Assembly: GCA_965178125.1 (NCBI GenBank)
Contig: OZ237744.1
Span: forward strand, 186,001-250,000
Reading direction: 5' to 3'
DNA: 64,000 nt
Source: Bilabrum cf. latius
Taxonomy: Eukaryota; Bigyra: Bicosoecida; Bigyra; Bicosoecida
In this document: one piece after another, positions 1 through 11,142 of the stretch
Layout of the letters: the number at the start of each line of letters is the position of its first letter
Position numbering within the stretch: the first letter of the stretch is position 1
Position numbers and translations under genes: made by a program
Notes under the pieces: generated by a model
The model's input: the letters and a program-made list of their open reading frames with translations, nothing else
What the model was told of the DNA's origin: nothing
The model's database searches: none

Positions 1-1
1 A

Positions 2-235
2 CCAACTGCGACCTTCTATTTCGGGGAGGTTCCGTCGCTTGGCGCGGCGATACCGGATCAGATTGTTTGGTTCAAAGAGCACACTGAAATAACAAGATCT
101 GTTAAGGGCCGGCAATTCAGATTGTACGAATGTTCTCGCTCCCCGTCGCTCGTGTGTGTGCGTTCAGGCCAGGAGATCAAAAGTGGGGAAGTACCGGATG
201 GCTCGCGGGAGTTTCCAGCGTCGTATGGGCCATGA
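2..235 (+). CDS. 3' end of an unrecognised gene (partial)
   Basis: The frame starting at nucleotide 2 is open for 77 codons from the left edge and ends in TGA at 233-235. There is no ATG in it, so it is the 3' end of a gene whose body lies outside the window. The translated stretch has ordinary protein composition (for example FYFGEVPSLGAAIPDQIVWF) and ends in SREFPASYGP. I do not recognise the family. Only about 56 bp separate its stop from the next ATG, in keeping with the tight packing of this region. It could also be a last exon entered by splicing to the left of the window. Confidence 0.6.
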   Translation, partial: PTATFYFGEVPSLGAAIPDQIVWFKEHTEITRSVKGRQFRLYECSRSPSLVCVRSGQEIKSGEVPDGSREFPASYGP

Positions 236-291
236 CTTGCCTGCTAGGAATCGCAAACGCATCCTGCACCGGCTCCATCTATTAGTATCGC

Positions 292-1917
292 ATGGAACAT
301 GTCACGGTGTGTCCGATCCCTTCACCTTTTGATGCGGTGGGCCAGCCGTGCAACACTGGACATGGATGGACCCATCTGCAACTCGACGGCAAAAATTACT
401 GCACCAAGTCGCACTAGACCTTGAAGATCGGCAAGGATGAAAGCATTGGCGCCATGGTCGAGGATATCGAGTGCATGGTCGACGGGCCCAACGACCAGGC
501 GGCTTTCGCGCCTCGGTACTACACTCGACTTCAGGCCGAACTACAGCGAGAAGCAGAGTTGAAGGCAAGCACACCCGCTGCACGCTCTGGCGCTGCCTCA
601 TCAGGTTCGGGTGAAGGCGGGGAGGGCGGCGCAGCCAAAGCGGGTGGTGCTGCCAGCGCGAACCCGATGTGCGATCGCGGAGATCCGGAGGAGCCCACCT
701 ACAGCGGAGACGAGGCACTCGTGTACTCGTGGAAAGAGATCGAGGGCAGCCCTAGAAACCGCCAGGCAGTGGACCAGCTGGCGATTGGAGGCATGTCGCA
801 GCGGGCCCTGTCCATCGGCACGTACTCTGTGAACTCGCTCAACCGAGCCCTGCCGGGAACACCGGTACCTCACGTGTTTGACGTGTCCAAGTTGCCGCGA
901 GACGGTCCTGGAGACGAAGGAAGTGGAGATGATGGCAGTCATGCTGCTAGAGACTGCTTCGTGGCAGCTGCGGCCATCTACCCTCTGTCCGTGCGTGTGT
1001 TCCTGCCTCGCGAGGGCAAGTGCTCGCGAGGGGCCAAGGACATGAGGCACGTGGAATCGACGTACCATGCTGTAGCTCTTTGGGGGCAAGATGGAGAAGC
1101 GTCGGGCGGGGCATCGGGTGGCGCTGCATCTGGCAGAGAGAAGGTGCGGCTCAGCCTGGGACATGCTGCGCGCATAAAGGATTGCATGGAGACAGATGTC
1201 GACTGGCAGGATCTCGGCTCTGCGCTCATCAAGATGGGCCGCAAACCGGATCGCGCGAGAGCTGGGATCCCGTTCAGTGCAGTGGATGTAGGCGCTTCGC
1301 AAGCAGGCATGCACGAGCAGTTCGGGCTTGACCCAGCAGTCGATGAAAACCCGGCCCTGCTCAATGAAGCGGCAGTGGCCATCTAGACGGTAGTGGCGTA
1401 GTGCTTGAAGATCTCGGGGTGCTCAGGGTCCGGCGATGCAGATGGTGAAGGCAAACACAAGTCATCCATGTGCTTCTTCGATGTGGATCTAAAGGGGCTG
1501 CTTGAGTAGCCCGTGTGCACCTCCCCCGTGGCGATGTTCCCCATTGCTCGGGACAAGGGAGGGGCTAGTCAGTGCTTGGCGGCAACCAGGCCTGCAGCAG
1601 ATGCAGATGCAGATGCAGGTACAGGTGCAGGTGCAGGTGCAGGTGCAGGTGCAGGTGCAGGTGCAGGTGCAGGTGCAGGTGCAGGTGCAGGTGCAGGTGC
1701 AGGTGCAGGTGCAGGTGCAGGTGCAGGGATGTCCGAATCGAAGGTGGGGGGTCTGGGAGACTCGTCAGAACAAGCGGGGCATGGTGCTGCTACTGGTGGT
1801 GATGGCACACCTGCAAGCAGCGCGTTTCGGGGGCAGCAGTAGCCAGGGCGCCGCAACCCATTGCGGAGGAATCGCCGCCGAGACGGTGGATCAAGTGGCT
1901 CTAAGGCTGGGAAATGA
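292..1917 (+). CDS. Orphan protein with Ala-Gly repeat, 541 aa (TAG read as Gln)
   Basis: Starting at ATG 292 (MEHVTVCPIPSPFD...) the frame stays open to a double stop TGATGA at 1915-1920 if in-frame TAGs at 415, 1384, 1399, 1507 and 1840 are sense. The N-terminal two thirds look globular, with a Gly/Ser/Ala-rich linker around residues 90-125. The C-terminal part carries a long (Ala-Gly)n tract encoded by a hexanucleotide microsatellite and is probably disordered. I see no signal peptide or membrane segment and do not recognise a domain. The ATG choice is supported by continuous coding character upstream of residue 44, where a standard-code reading would start after the first TAG. The last 70 or so residues, after the repeat, could be poorly conserved tail. 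Confidence 0.6.
1600..1728 (+). repeat. Coding GCAGGT hexanucleotide microsatellite
   Basis: About 19 tandem copies of the 6-mer GCAGGT, preceded by three GATGCA units. It lies in frame in the 292-1917 gene and encodes Asp-Ala repeats followed by Ala-Gly repeats. A unit of 6 bp keeps the frame when copy number changes, so length polymorphism between isolates is expected. It is a simple repeat without unique spacers, so it is not a CRISPR array. Confidence 0.95.
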
Positions 1918-2103
1918 TGAGACCAACAGACTGTGCCTTGCTTCCAACTTGTGCCAACGTATTCCGACTGTGCATGAAGGACCCGGAGACAAACGGCCAA
2001 ACTTGCATCGAGGGCCTGATTGGGGCACCACAATTAAAGTTTGAAAAGTGCACCGAGCCGATCCCCGGATCTGTATAGAAAACTATTCTGAGCAGTGTCT
2101 CCT

Positions 2104-4449
2104 ATGGCCAGTGGAATGATACCAACTAGGTTTGTGAAACTAGAGGACCAGAGTTGCATCGGCCGGTTCATTGAGGAATGTACGCGGATTGAGGGGCCTT
2201 GGAAGCTTGGATTCAGAGACCAAATCCCGGCCGACATTATCAAAGATGTCTCTGTCCAGATGATTAAGTCATCAGCATCGCTTGCAGGGCTTCGATATTC
2301 ACACCGGCAACTGTTTGAACCTGCAACTGTCCTTGCTGTTGCCGGAGCCATCTCGACGTGTACTAGCCTAAAGACTATCTATCTCTATGGCAGTGCGAAA
2401 GGAAGCGGCGTGCATGCGATTGCAAGGTCAATCAGACGCGACTGCAGACTGGAGCGCATTGACATGAGGGACGGCTAGAGGCTGCCCTTTCCGGCCGTTT
2501 GCGCCCTCAGTGAGAAGCTCAGCAGTGTACGAGAGTTAAAGTTACACAGCGCAGGACTCGGACCGCGGTGCTGCCGGTTGCTGTCTGGTGCCCTGCAGCG
2601 TGGCTAGTCCGTTCGATACTTGGACGTTCGTGGAAGTGACATCGACGACCGGGATGCAGCCGGTCTGATCGATGCTGGAATCAAATGCAGTGCCTTGGAG
2701 CGAATCTGCATCGACAGCACTGGGGCAGCACTGGAGACCGCCAGAGCCATTGCCAGAGCCGCTGCATCGCCAAGGCCCAGCAAGCTGCGATGGGTGCAAG
2801 CGGAAGACTGCCTCTTTGGATCGGAGGCTTGCAAAATCCTTGCCGGCGCGTTGAAGCAGAGGAACCAGTCGGAAACGCTCAGACTGACGATGAGAGAATC
2901 CATCACTTCCTTTGATGGCCTGCTCGCACTCAAGCCCTGGCTGCGTCCTGACACGCCCATCTGCGTCGAGTGGGAAGGCCATGGTCAGCATGACTACGAA
3001 TTGCATCATCTAGCGGGTGACTTGCTGCCGCCTCCCTTCACGCATGCCGACGACGAGCGCCATGCAGCCCCCCGCTGGCTGGGTGTGCTGCTGTGGCGCA
3101 GGGCACAAGAGGCGCGCAGAGACGCGGGCATGGTGTTCCAGGCAGCAAGCCAGGGCAGGCCCCTGGAGCTGGGCAAGCGGCTGAGGCTGGGGCGACTGGC
3201 AGGGGGCCTGGATCGGGAGGGGCGCGTGTCTTGCGGGCGTGGGAGGTGGTTGGGCGGGCCTGTGTTCGGGGCTCTGGGCGGGGGTCATGGGGAATGCCTG
3301 GGGCTGTTGCTGAAGGAGAGCTCGAGGCTGGGCTGGCTATGGCCGTGCGGGGAGCATGTGGGCGAGTGTGCGGGCGAGGGCGGCAGTATGTGCTGGTTGG
3401 AGGCGTGTGTGAGGCAGTGTGTCGGTGGCAGCGGGTGCAGGGAGGCCATCGGGGAGTGGGCAAGGCGGGCTGCGGATGGGCTTGGCGAGGAGGTGCGGGC
3501 GTGCGAGGTGGCGTGCGAGCGTGTGGGTCATGCTCGGCAGCAGGCTGAGCACTGGAGGGGGCAGGCCTTGGAGTGGCGGGAGAGGGGCGAGGGGGGTCTG
3601 GCTCAGATCGAGGCGAGTCGGGAGTGGTGGCGCGTGCATGCAGAGGGCAGGTGTGACGAGTGGATGGATCGGTACGGGAAGCGGCTTGGGTATGCGGGCT
3701 TGGAGGCTGAGCTGAGTGGGGGTGAAGGCGAGCAGGCAGGCAAGAGTGATGGGGATGGTGATGTGGATGATGATGTGGATTTGGATGAGGCGGCTGTCAT
3801 TCAGGATGGCGCGAAAGATGACGAAGACGGGGCAGCGGATTCGGGCGAAAGGGGCGGTGAGGACGATCATGCTGCAGAGCTGCACGAGGCCGGGATGGAC
3901 ATGTTCTTCTGGCGCGAGGACGAGCCGCCCAAGCTGGGCAACAGGTGGGACTGGCACACGTACAGACGGAATAAGATGCGGGCCGAGGCAGCGGAAGCCA
4001 GGGCGCGTGTGACGAGTGCGCGGGCAGGGGAGCGGGCAGACCGGCTGTTGCGTGGGCTGCGTGGGCTGCGGGATGGGTGCGTGGCTCTGGCGGGGCGGGG
4101 GTCAGGCGCATCGCACGAGAGTGCAGTGGATAGAGCTGGTGCTTCTACAGATGATGGGGGCAGTCGGTCTGGCTCGGCAGGCCGCTGTCTGGTGCCGCTT
4201 GTGTCTTCGGGTGGACTGCAAGGGGCCGCGGAGGGGGTGTTGCGGGCGTTGGGCGAGTGGTGCGGCGGGGCATGGGAGCTTGATGATGGTGGGGCGGATG
4301 GCGTGGATGTGTTTTGGGGTCGTGTGTGTGACGAGTGTGATGTGATGGGGTGGGTGCTGCCTGGTGACGGTGCCTCGCTGGTGGAAGCCCAGGTGGTGAT
4401 GTGCAAGAGTGAGGGAACTAATGAGTCCATGGTAGGAGGGGTCGTGTAA
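2104..4449 (+). CDS. Leucine-rich repeat protein with long charged C-terminal region, 781 aa
   Basis: ATG 2104 is the first Met after an in-frame TGA at 2089; the frame closes at TAA 4447-4449. In-frame TAGs at 2476 and 2605 sit inside LRR-like strands: one follows RIDMRDG and one precedes SVRYLDVRGSDI. Residues of about 85-280 show degenerate ribonuclease-inhibitor-type LRRs (TSLKTIYLYG, SSVRELKLHSAGL, VRYLDVRGSDIDD). The remainder, about residues 330-780, is rich in Gly, Arg, Glu and Cys with coiled-coil stretches (AEAAEARARVTSARAGERAD) and an acidic block around residue 560. No nucleotide-binding domain is visible, so I do not call it an NLR. A role in protein interaction is inferred from the LRRs only. 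Confidence 0.7.
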
Positions 4450-4612
4450 GTATGTATTAGTGCTGCATAAACAGTGGATTCCGGGAGCGCAACCTCAGGA
4501 GAGGAGAATCCCTGACCGCCGCTCGGTGCTTCGGCAGCTTTTCCGGTTTTCTTGAACCAGGTTGATCCGGCTCAGTCGAGCATTTCTCCTTTTGCAGTAG
4601 CACTAGCAACAC

Positions 4613-5521
4613 ATGGCGGCAGTAGCAACGAAAGCAGCTTTGTCTTCAGCTAGTCTGGCACTTCGTGGCTCACGTCCAGCCATTTTGACCAAGCTTATGT
4701 CTGTGATGGGAGAGATCGCGCCGCTCCGATTCGCTGGCTCGTGGGACAATGTTGGTTTACTAGTCGACACTGCGAGGCCCGATATACCAACGCCAGCAAA
4801 GATTTTTGTCACGAACGATCTCACGGAAAAAGTTGTGGGCGAGGCCATCGCAGAGGCTGTAGACATTATTGTCACGTATCATCCGACGCCGTTCCGGAAG
4901 CAAAACAAGTTCACCCGGGCAGATCCGACGTCAAGGATACTACTTGCATGCGCTCACCACGGAATTGCAGTGTATGCGCCTCACACTGCCCTTGACTGCG
5001 CGGAGAACGGGTTGAACGACTGGCTGGCATCTTCGTGCGGGCCGGGTTCCTCTGTTCCTATCAGCCCGGACAAGATCACGCCTGCGGCTGGTGAGGGCAG
5101 GCTCCGAACGCTCGATGAGCCAACAGCTCTGAGCGATGTAATTGAGAGGGTAAAGAAGCACCTGGGCTTGGATAACGTTCGGGTTGCCATCGCGATGGAC
5201 GCGTTGGAATCGTCCAAGGCCTCGAGCGACTCTGTCGCCAAGGCGGCCGAGAGCGTGCTGGTGCGCACCGTCGCGGTCTGCGCTGGTAGCGGCGCGTCAG
5301 TGGTGGGTGGTGTCAATGCCGACGTCTACCTGACTGGGGAGCTGTCCCACCACGACTGCTTGGCTGCCAACCACGCGGGACGCACCGTGATTCTGACGGA
5401 CCATTCGAACACCGAGAGAGGTTACCTGCCCACGCTGGCCTCCCGGATCAAGGAGGGCATGGGAGAAGACGCGGAGGTTGTGGTGACCAAGCTGGATGCG
5501 GATCCGCTCGTCATTGTGTGA
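4613..5521 (+). CDS. NIF3-like (NIF3L1/DUF34 family) protein, 302 aa
   Basis: A single exon without in-frame TAG, ending in TGA. The NIF3 fold is recognisable throughout: the N-terminal FAGSWDNVGLLVDT motif, the metal-site motif IVTYHPTPF (YHP..F), the ILLACAHHGIAVYAPHTALD segment with a conserved histidine and aspartate, and near the C-terminus AVCAGSGASVVGG, ADVYLTGELSHHD and TDHSNTERG. These are the di-metal-binding regions of the family. The length fits eukaryotic NIF3L1 proteins. The precise reaction is unsettled for the family; damaged-metabolite or GTP-cyclohydrolase-like hydrolysis has been proposed. The first 20 residues are basic and Ala/Ser-rich, so mitochondrial targeting is possible. 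It converges tail-to-tail with SMC1. Confidence 0.92.
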   Translation: MAAVATKAALSSASLALRGSRPAILTKLMSVMGEIAPLRFAGSWDNVGLLVDTARPDIPTPAKIFVTNDLTEKVVGEAIAEAVDIIVTYHPTPFRKQNKFTRADPTSRILLACAHHGIAVYAPHTALDCAENGLNDWLASSCGPGSSVPISPDKITPAAGEGRLRTLDEPTALSDVIERVKKHLGLDNVRVAIAMDALESSKASSDSVAKAAESVLVRTVAVCAGSGASVVGGVNADVYLTGELSHHDCLAANHAGRTVILTDHSNTERGYLPTLASRIKEGMGEDAEVVVTKLDADPLVIV

Positions 5522-5759
5522 TGGTGATTGTGGCGGTGGCGATATGGATGAGGAGGACGAGTAGAAGTAACCACACACGAAGGAACCGCGAATGCTGCCG
5601 CGAGCGTCGAAATAGAAGTAGAACCGCTTGCAACCTTGCAGACGATTTGCAATGCAATTGAGACGTCTAGTCATATGTCGTTCACAAGCATGAATCGTAC
5701 ACTTTCGAACTCCTGCATCCATCACGACCTGTAGATCCAGATGCGTGCCCCGTCGGCTG

Positions 5760-8700
5760 TCACGCCCTTGTCCGCCTGCCCCCCCTTGCCCCTGCACCGA
5801 CCCTGCTCTTGCCCTTGCCCTTAGAACGCGATCTTCCAGACGAAGGAGACTTCGTAGACTTGGAAGGGGAGGAGGCCTGCGTCCTCCTGCGCTTCGCCGG
5901 GGCAGCTTCCTCCTCATCTTCCTCCTCTTCTTCCTGCCCCTCGTCGCTGTCGCTGCCGCTGCCGCCCGCATCGTCGTCCTCATCCACAGCACCGAGCCCA
6001 CCAGCGATCCGAAGCCCAGCCTCCTCGTCTTCGTCCTCCTCGTTTCTTTCTTTCCCTCCCGCCCCATCGAAAGCCTCCCCCTCGATTGCCAGCTGTGCCT
6101 CCGTGGCGCGAGACCGCTGCCGCGCCCGGGCCACCGACCCCGCGCTCAGGGCGCCAGCGTTCACACCGGCCTACCTGGCGCGTGCAGTGCTGGGGGGTCG
6201 CACCGACGGCGACATTCGTCCCGTAGAAGGAGGCAGGGCCTTGCGAAGGCCGCTCATGCCGTGCCCCTTAGCGGGGGTCTGCGGCACAGTGGCCTCTGCG
6301 GCTGCCGCCCGTGCGACGCTTGCCGAGCCCTGGCTTGCTGCTGCTGCGGCTGCAGCCGGTAGCCTGGGCTTGCCCCTGAACGTGCCAGGCGCCGGCCCGA
6401 ACTTGTCGAGGTCCAGCGTGGCGGATCCAGATGACTGCCTCTGCGAGTCGTGGTAGATGCCCACCAGCCCGTCTGCCTTCCCGTAGAAGCTGTCCTTGAG
6501 CGAAATGACGATGCACTGCAGCGGGACGCCCCTTCGAGGGTGCGACCTCTGCTGGATGTAGTGGCACACCTTGTGCACGTTCACGTTGTCCAGTGCCGCA
6601 TCCACCTCGTCCAGCACGAAGAAAGGGGAGGGGTGGTAGTGGTGGATGGCGAACAGGAGGGCAAGGGCTGCCACGGTCTTCTCTCCACCGGACAGCTGCT
6701 CCATGTCGCGGAAGTGCTTCCCGGGCGGAGACACGTTGTACCGGATGCCACCTCCTGCGAAGGGGTCCTCTTCGTTCCAGAGGTGCAGGCTCGCCTGCCC
6801 GCCGTGCACGTGCTTGGATGACCGCGTCAGCGCCTTGTACACCGAGTCGATCTTGCTGCGGACCGCGCTGTACGCGTCCATGAAGAGCTTCAGCCTGCGC
6901 TTGCGCACGCGCTCGAATGCCTTGGCCACCTGCTCCGCCTGCCCTTGCTTGGTCCTCGTTTCTGCCCTCTGCGTGCTGAGGCGCTTGGTCACGTCCTCGA
7001 GCTGATCGCCGGCCTTCATGTTGGGCGCAGAGGCCTGGATCTTGAGCCGCAGGACGCGGACCTGCTCCTGCAGCGACCTTGCCATGCTGTCTACCGCTCG
7101 CGAGTTCAGGTCAGACGCACGAGCCTTGGCGAGGAGCTCCGGCATCATCTTGTCGAAGTCGATCCGGGACGCGCGGTCCGCGTCCCGTCGCACGACAGAG
7201 GTGCTTCCCCTCGCGAATCGAGCAGAGGACAGCCGGGAGCTGCTGGCGCGCGTGCCGCTTGTGCCCGTCTCAATGCCCTCGTCGTCCATGGAAGCAGAGG
7301 CGGCCTGGCTCCCGCCCCGGCCCTTGGAGCCCTTCCGGCTCCTGCCCTCGTCCTCGTCCTCGTCCGCCTCATCGTCATCATCATCGTCCTCATCGCCCTC
7401 ATCGTCCTCTTTGAGAGGCACGACCACCTGGTCCAGCTCGAGCTGCGTGAGCAGGTCGTGCCTCTGAGCCCGCCCCTTCTGGAGCTGTGCCTCGGCGCCG
7501 TGGTGCGCCTTGGCAGCTTCCGCGCGCCTGCGGCCGGCCAGTGCCCTCCTCTCCCTGGTGCGGCGGACCTTGTCCTCCTGCCCCTGCACCTCCTCGCGGG
7601 CGGTGTCCACGGCCTGGCGGCGCTTAAGGAGCAGCTCTTCGGCGGCGTCCGCGGCTGCCTTGGCCTTGTCTGCGGCTGTGCCTGCTTTGCTCGCGGCCTT
7701 GTCGGCCTGCTCAGCTGCCTGAAGAGCTGCATCCCTGCGCTTCTCCAGGTCAGTGCACCTGTCAGCATCGCACTCCTCCTTCTCCTACAGCCTCTGCACG
7801 TGCTCCTGCCTCTCCTTGCTCCTCTTCTCGCTCGCCTCGTGTCTCTTGAGGACCGTGTCCTCGTAGTCGCGGATGCTGCCCAGCCCCAGTCGCTTGCATA
7901 GCGGCTCAAACACGCCAGATTCCATGCCCTCCACTTCCTCGGCCAGAGCGTCGATCTGCTCCTGCTGCTCCTGGGACTCTGCCTGGGCGGCTGCCAGCTT
8001 GGGCCGCACGTCGGCGAGCATCTTACGGACCTCACCAGCCTCGGCCTGCTTGGCGGCCCGCTGTGACGTCACTCGCTCCGCGTCGGCCTTGATGGTAGTG
8101 CGGCGGGCTTCGAGCGTCTGCAGCTGCGCGCGGATGCGAGCGGCCTCCCGCAGCGCCGTGCCGTCCATCGCGCCGGCGCCCGCATCGTCTCCACCGGCGG
8201 CGGCAGCGCCACCCTCGCCGCCCTCGTCCCCCGCTGCAGCAGACCCGCTGCCCAGCCCGAGGCGCCTCCTCAGCACGGCCTCCTCGCGCAGCAGCTCGTC
8301 CCTCCTCTTGCGCAGCCCCGCCAGCTCTTTCTCACTCACCCTCCTGCGCGAGCCAGCCCTGTCCAGCGCGCTGGCGCCGCCCGTCATGTTCCCGTTCTTG
8401 GCGATGACGACTCCGTCGAGGGTCACGAACTTGGTCTCCTTGCCCTTCTTGAAGCGCTGCTCCGCGGCGTCTTCCAGCGTGTTGGCCACGATGATGTTGC
8501 CGCAGACATAGTCCAGCGCGGGCGCGAAGCGGCTGTCGGCGCGCATGACGTCCCGAAGCCGCCTGAAGGCAGACCCGAGGTGGTCGAATGCAGAGTCTCT
8601 TGGCTTGGGGCGGAGGTCTGCCATGGGCAAAAAGAGGCAGGGCTTCACCCTCCTCTCTCGCAGGAACTCGATGCAGCGAGCCGCTGCCCCCGAGGTCTCC

Positions 8701-10968
8701 ACCACGATGGCGTCGCCGTACCGGCCCATGCCCACGTCCATGGCAGTCGTGTACCTCCCGTTGGTAGGCTCCACGAGGTCCACCAGCCTCCCGTGCACGT
8801 CAGGGAACAGCCTCTGCAGCTCGGCGATGGCCTCGGCCACTCTGCGGCCCGCCTCGCTCTCCTGCCGGTGGCTGGAAGCCTCCTCCAGCCTCTCCCGCAC
8901 GGTCAGCAGCTCGCCCGCCATGGCAGACTGCCGCGCCCTCCCCTCGTCCACCTCGCCCTGCACCTCGACCAGCTTGGCGGTCGAGCGCGCGGCCTCCTCC
9001 CCCAGCTTCTTCTCGGCAGCGAGGAGCTTCTCCAGCGTGGCACCATGCTTGCCTGCCTCCGCCTCGAGCACTTCCAGCTTCTGCGCGAGCGTCTGCTCCT
9101 CCTGCTTTAGGTCCTCCAGCCGGCGGGTCGACTGCTCCTGCTGCCTCCTGAGGCTGTCCAGCTCTGTTCTCTGCGTGCCGGTGAGCTGCCTTGCCTCTGC
9201 CTTCCTCTCCCTGTACTCGGCCAGGTCCTTCTTTCCCAGCTTCATCACTTTCTTGCCGGGGGACCCAGCGGCGCCAGATCCCTTGCTCTTGCGACGGGCG
9301 CCAGCCGCCTCCTCCTCCTCCTCGTCCTCCTCCTTCTGGGCCTGCTGCAGCTCCTCGATGTCGGATCGCAGCTTCTCCAGCGCTTGGGTCAGCTCCTTGA
9401 GCTCCTTGTCGGCCTTGGCAGCCGCCTCTCGCTCCCTCTTTGCCTTGGCTAGGGCAGAGCGCTGCGCCGCAGACCTCTCTTCCCGGATGCCCTCGGCCGT
9501 GCGGTAGGCCTTCTCCTACTTTGCGAGTGCCTGCTGCTGCTTGCTCATTGCCTGCTTGGCCAGCTTGTGCTCTTGGTTGGCCTGCTTGAGTGCAGTGCCC
9601 GCTTCTTCTTCCTCCTCCTGGCAGCCCTGGAGCTTCTCCGCCTCTCCCGTGGCAACCTACCTCTGCGCCTCGATGGTCTGCTCCACGTGGTGCAGCCGCC
9701 AGAGGGCCAGCTGTGTCTTGAGCTCCGACTGCGGCGGGTAGGGGGAGCAAATGAACGGGAAGCGGGGCATGGGGTGCGTATGAGGGTGCGGGGGGGGGGA
9801 GGTGGCGGTAATGCACGTCGAAAGCAGCACAGACCCGGGGGCAGGGAGCGTGGGCGTGGGTGGCTCGCAAGGGGAGCTGGGAGGCAGCTGGCGGCGGGGG
9901 TCGGACGGAATTGCCGGCCCCGTCAGCGTTAAGTGTCCGATTATTTGGTGCTATGGATCGATGGATCGCATGCCCCCCCCTCCCTCCCGGTGCTCGCTCG
10001 CGATCGCTTGCTGTCAGGCCTCACCTCGTCGTCCACGAGCTTCTGGTAGGCGTCTGCCTCGGCCTTCTGGTCCTGCACCGTCTTCTGCTCGGCGCGAAGA
10101 CTTCTTGCGCGCTAATTGGCGTACATAGCCTCGTCTCTCTTGCGCTGGAGCTCCTGCTCGAGCCGGTCGTAGCGGTCAGCAAGCGAGTGCGATCCGCTGA
10201 CCTGTTCGAAATGCGCCATCAGGCGCTCCGGAGACTGGCTCGCAATGCTCTCCACGTCTCCCTGAAAGACAAGGAAGTTTTTTGCCCGGGCGATGAGACC
10301 AATCTTCCTGAGGCGGGTGTGGTACTCCTTCTCGGAGACAGCCGTGCCGCCAAACCTGTACTGGGATGCTCCCGCCACTACCGATCGCCGCAACTCCAAT
10401 TCATCTCCGGCATCATATCCTTCAATTTCATCGTGAGGTCCTACGGTGTACATCAGGCGGACATCGGCTCTTCGCTGCGGTGGAGCTGGGCCGTCGCCGG
10501 CGTATACCAGGTCCTGCAGACGAGTTCCTCTCAAATCCCTGGTTGCCACTCCAAGCACGAAGCAAATCGCATCCATTAGATTACTCTTGCCTGCGATAAA
10601 CGATTGGTACCATATTCAGAGCAGTTCGTGGCCTTGCGCGGTGGTCAGTGGGTATCGCCCACGGAGCTGCCATCGGTGGGCGATGAGATACAAAGTGCTC
10701 TGCTCGCGATATTGCACTCCTTGCCTCCCACCAGACCACAGTTCAAGTATATTTCTCTAGGAATCAAGACAATGCGGCCTAAACGGATCGGTTGAGACGA
10801 AAATGACGACCGCCGGCGTTCCTGAGGCAGATGCTCACCAGATCCATTGGGCCCAATCACTGCCGTAAAGTCCTTGAAAGGACCAATTGTCATCCTTCCC
10901 CCATAGCTTTTGAAATTTTCTAGGATGATACGGTCAATACGCCCAGCGACGGGCGCAGAGGCTGCCAT
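5760..10968 (-). CDS. SMC1: SMC1 cohesin subunit, 1554 aa, three exons
   Basis: An SMC ATPase of the cohesin ring. Start ATG is at 10968; introns are 10838-10591 and 10024-9729 (both GTGAG...CAG); stop is TGA 5762-5760. Intron 1 splits the Walker A motif exactly ([18 protein letters not shown]). Further landmarks: [15 protein letters not shown], coiled coil with [12 protein letters not shown], a hinge around residues 500-690 ([16 protein letters not shown]), second coiled coil, ABC signature [18 protein letters not shown] near 1240 and Walker [23 protein letters not shown]-like and [15 protein letters not shown] segments are SMC1-type rather than SMC2-4. Five in-frame TAGs occur in hydrophilic coiled-coil or tail positions (for example EAQR-TAG-VATGE, ALAK-TAG-EKAYR). 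Residues after about 1310 form a family-atypical Ala-rich, then acidic, then Lys/Arg-rich tail. Confidence 0.95.
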
Positions 10969-11142
10969 GGTAGCTGTCGAAACTCTGCTCCCAATTCGAA
11001 CCGGCCGAGAATCGCAAAGTAGCGTGCATAAATAATCCGATTTAGCTCTGCTGCCGTTTCGAAAAACGGATCTACTGCAGTAGAACAAAAGGACTTACAC
11101 GCTAGAAAACGTCAAAATCGTTAGTCCTTTGGGTTGTTCCCT
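10969..11142. promoter_or_regulatory. Divergent intergenic region between SMC1 and DNAAF5
   Basis: Only 174 bp separate the start codons of the divergent SMC1 (-) and DNAAF5-like (+) genes, so both promoters and 5' leaders must lie here or overlap the coding regions. I see no obvious TATA box or shared motif. The call is positional. Confidence 0.4.

Noticed and set aside
1600-1728. CRISPR array
   Set aside because: It is a pure 6-bp microsatellite with no unique spacers, inside a coding frame of a eukaryotic gene.
6945-7901. 318-codon plus-strand ORF within SMC1
   Set aside because: It lies antisense to the SMC1 coiled coil and ATPase head, which carry unmistakable motifs. The ORF is Leu/Ala/Val-rich as expected for the complement of GC-rich coiled-coil codons.
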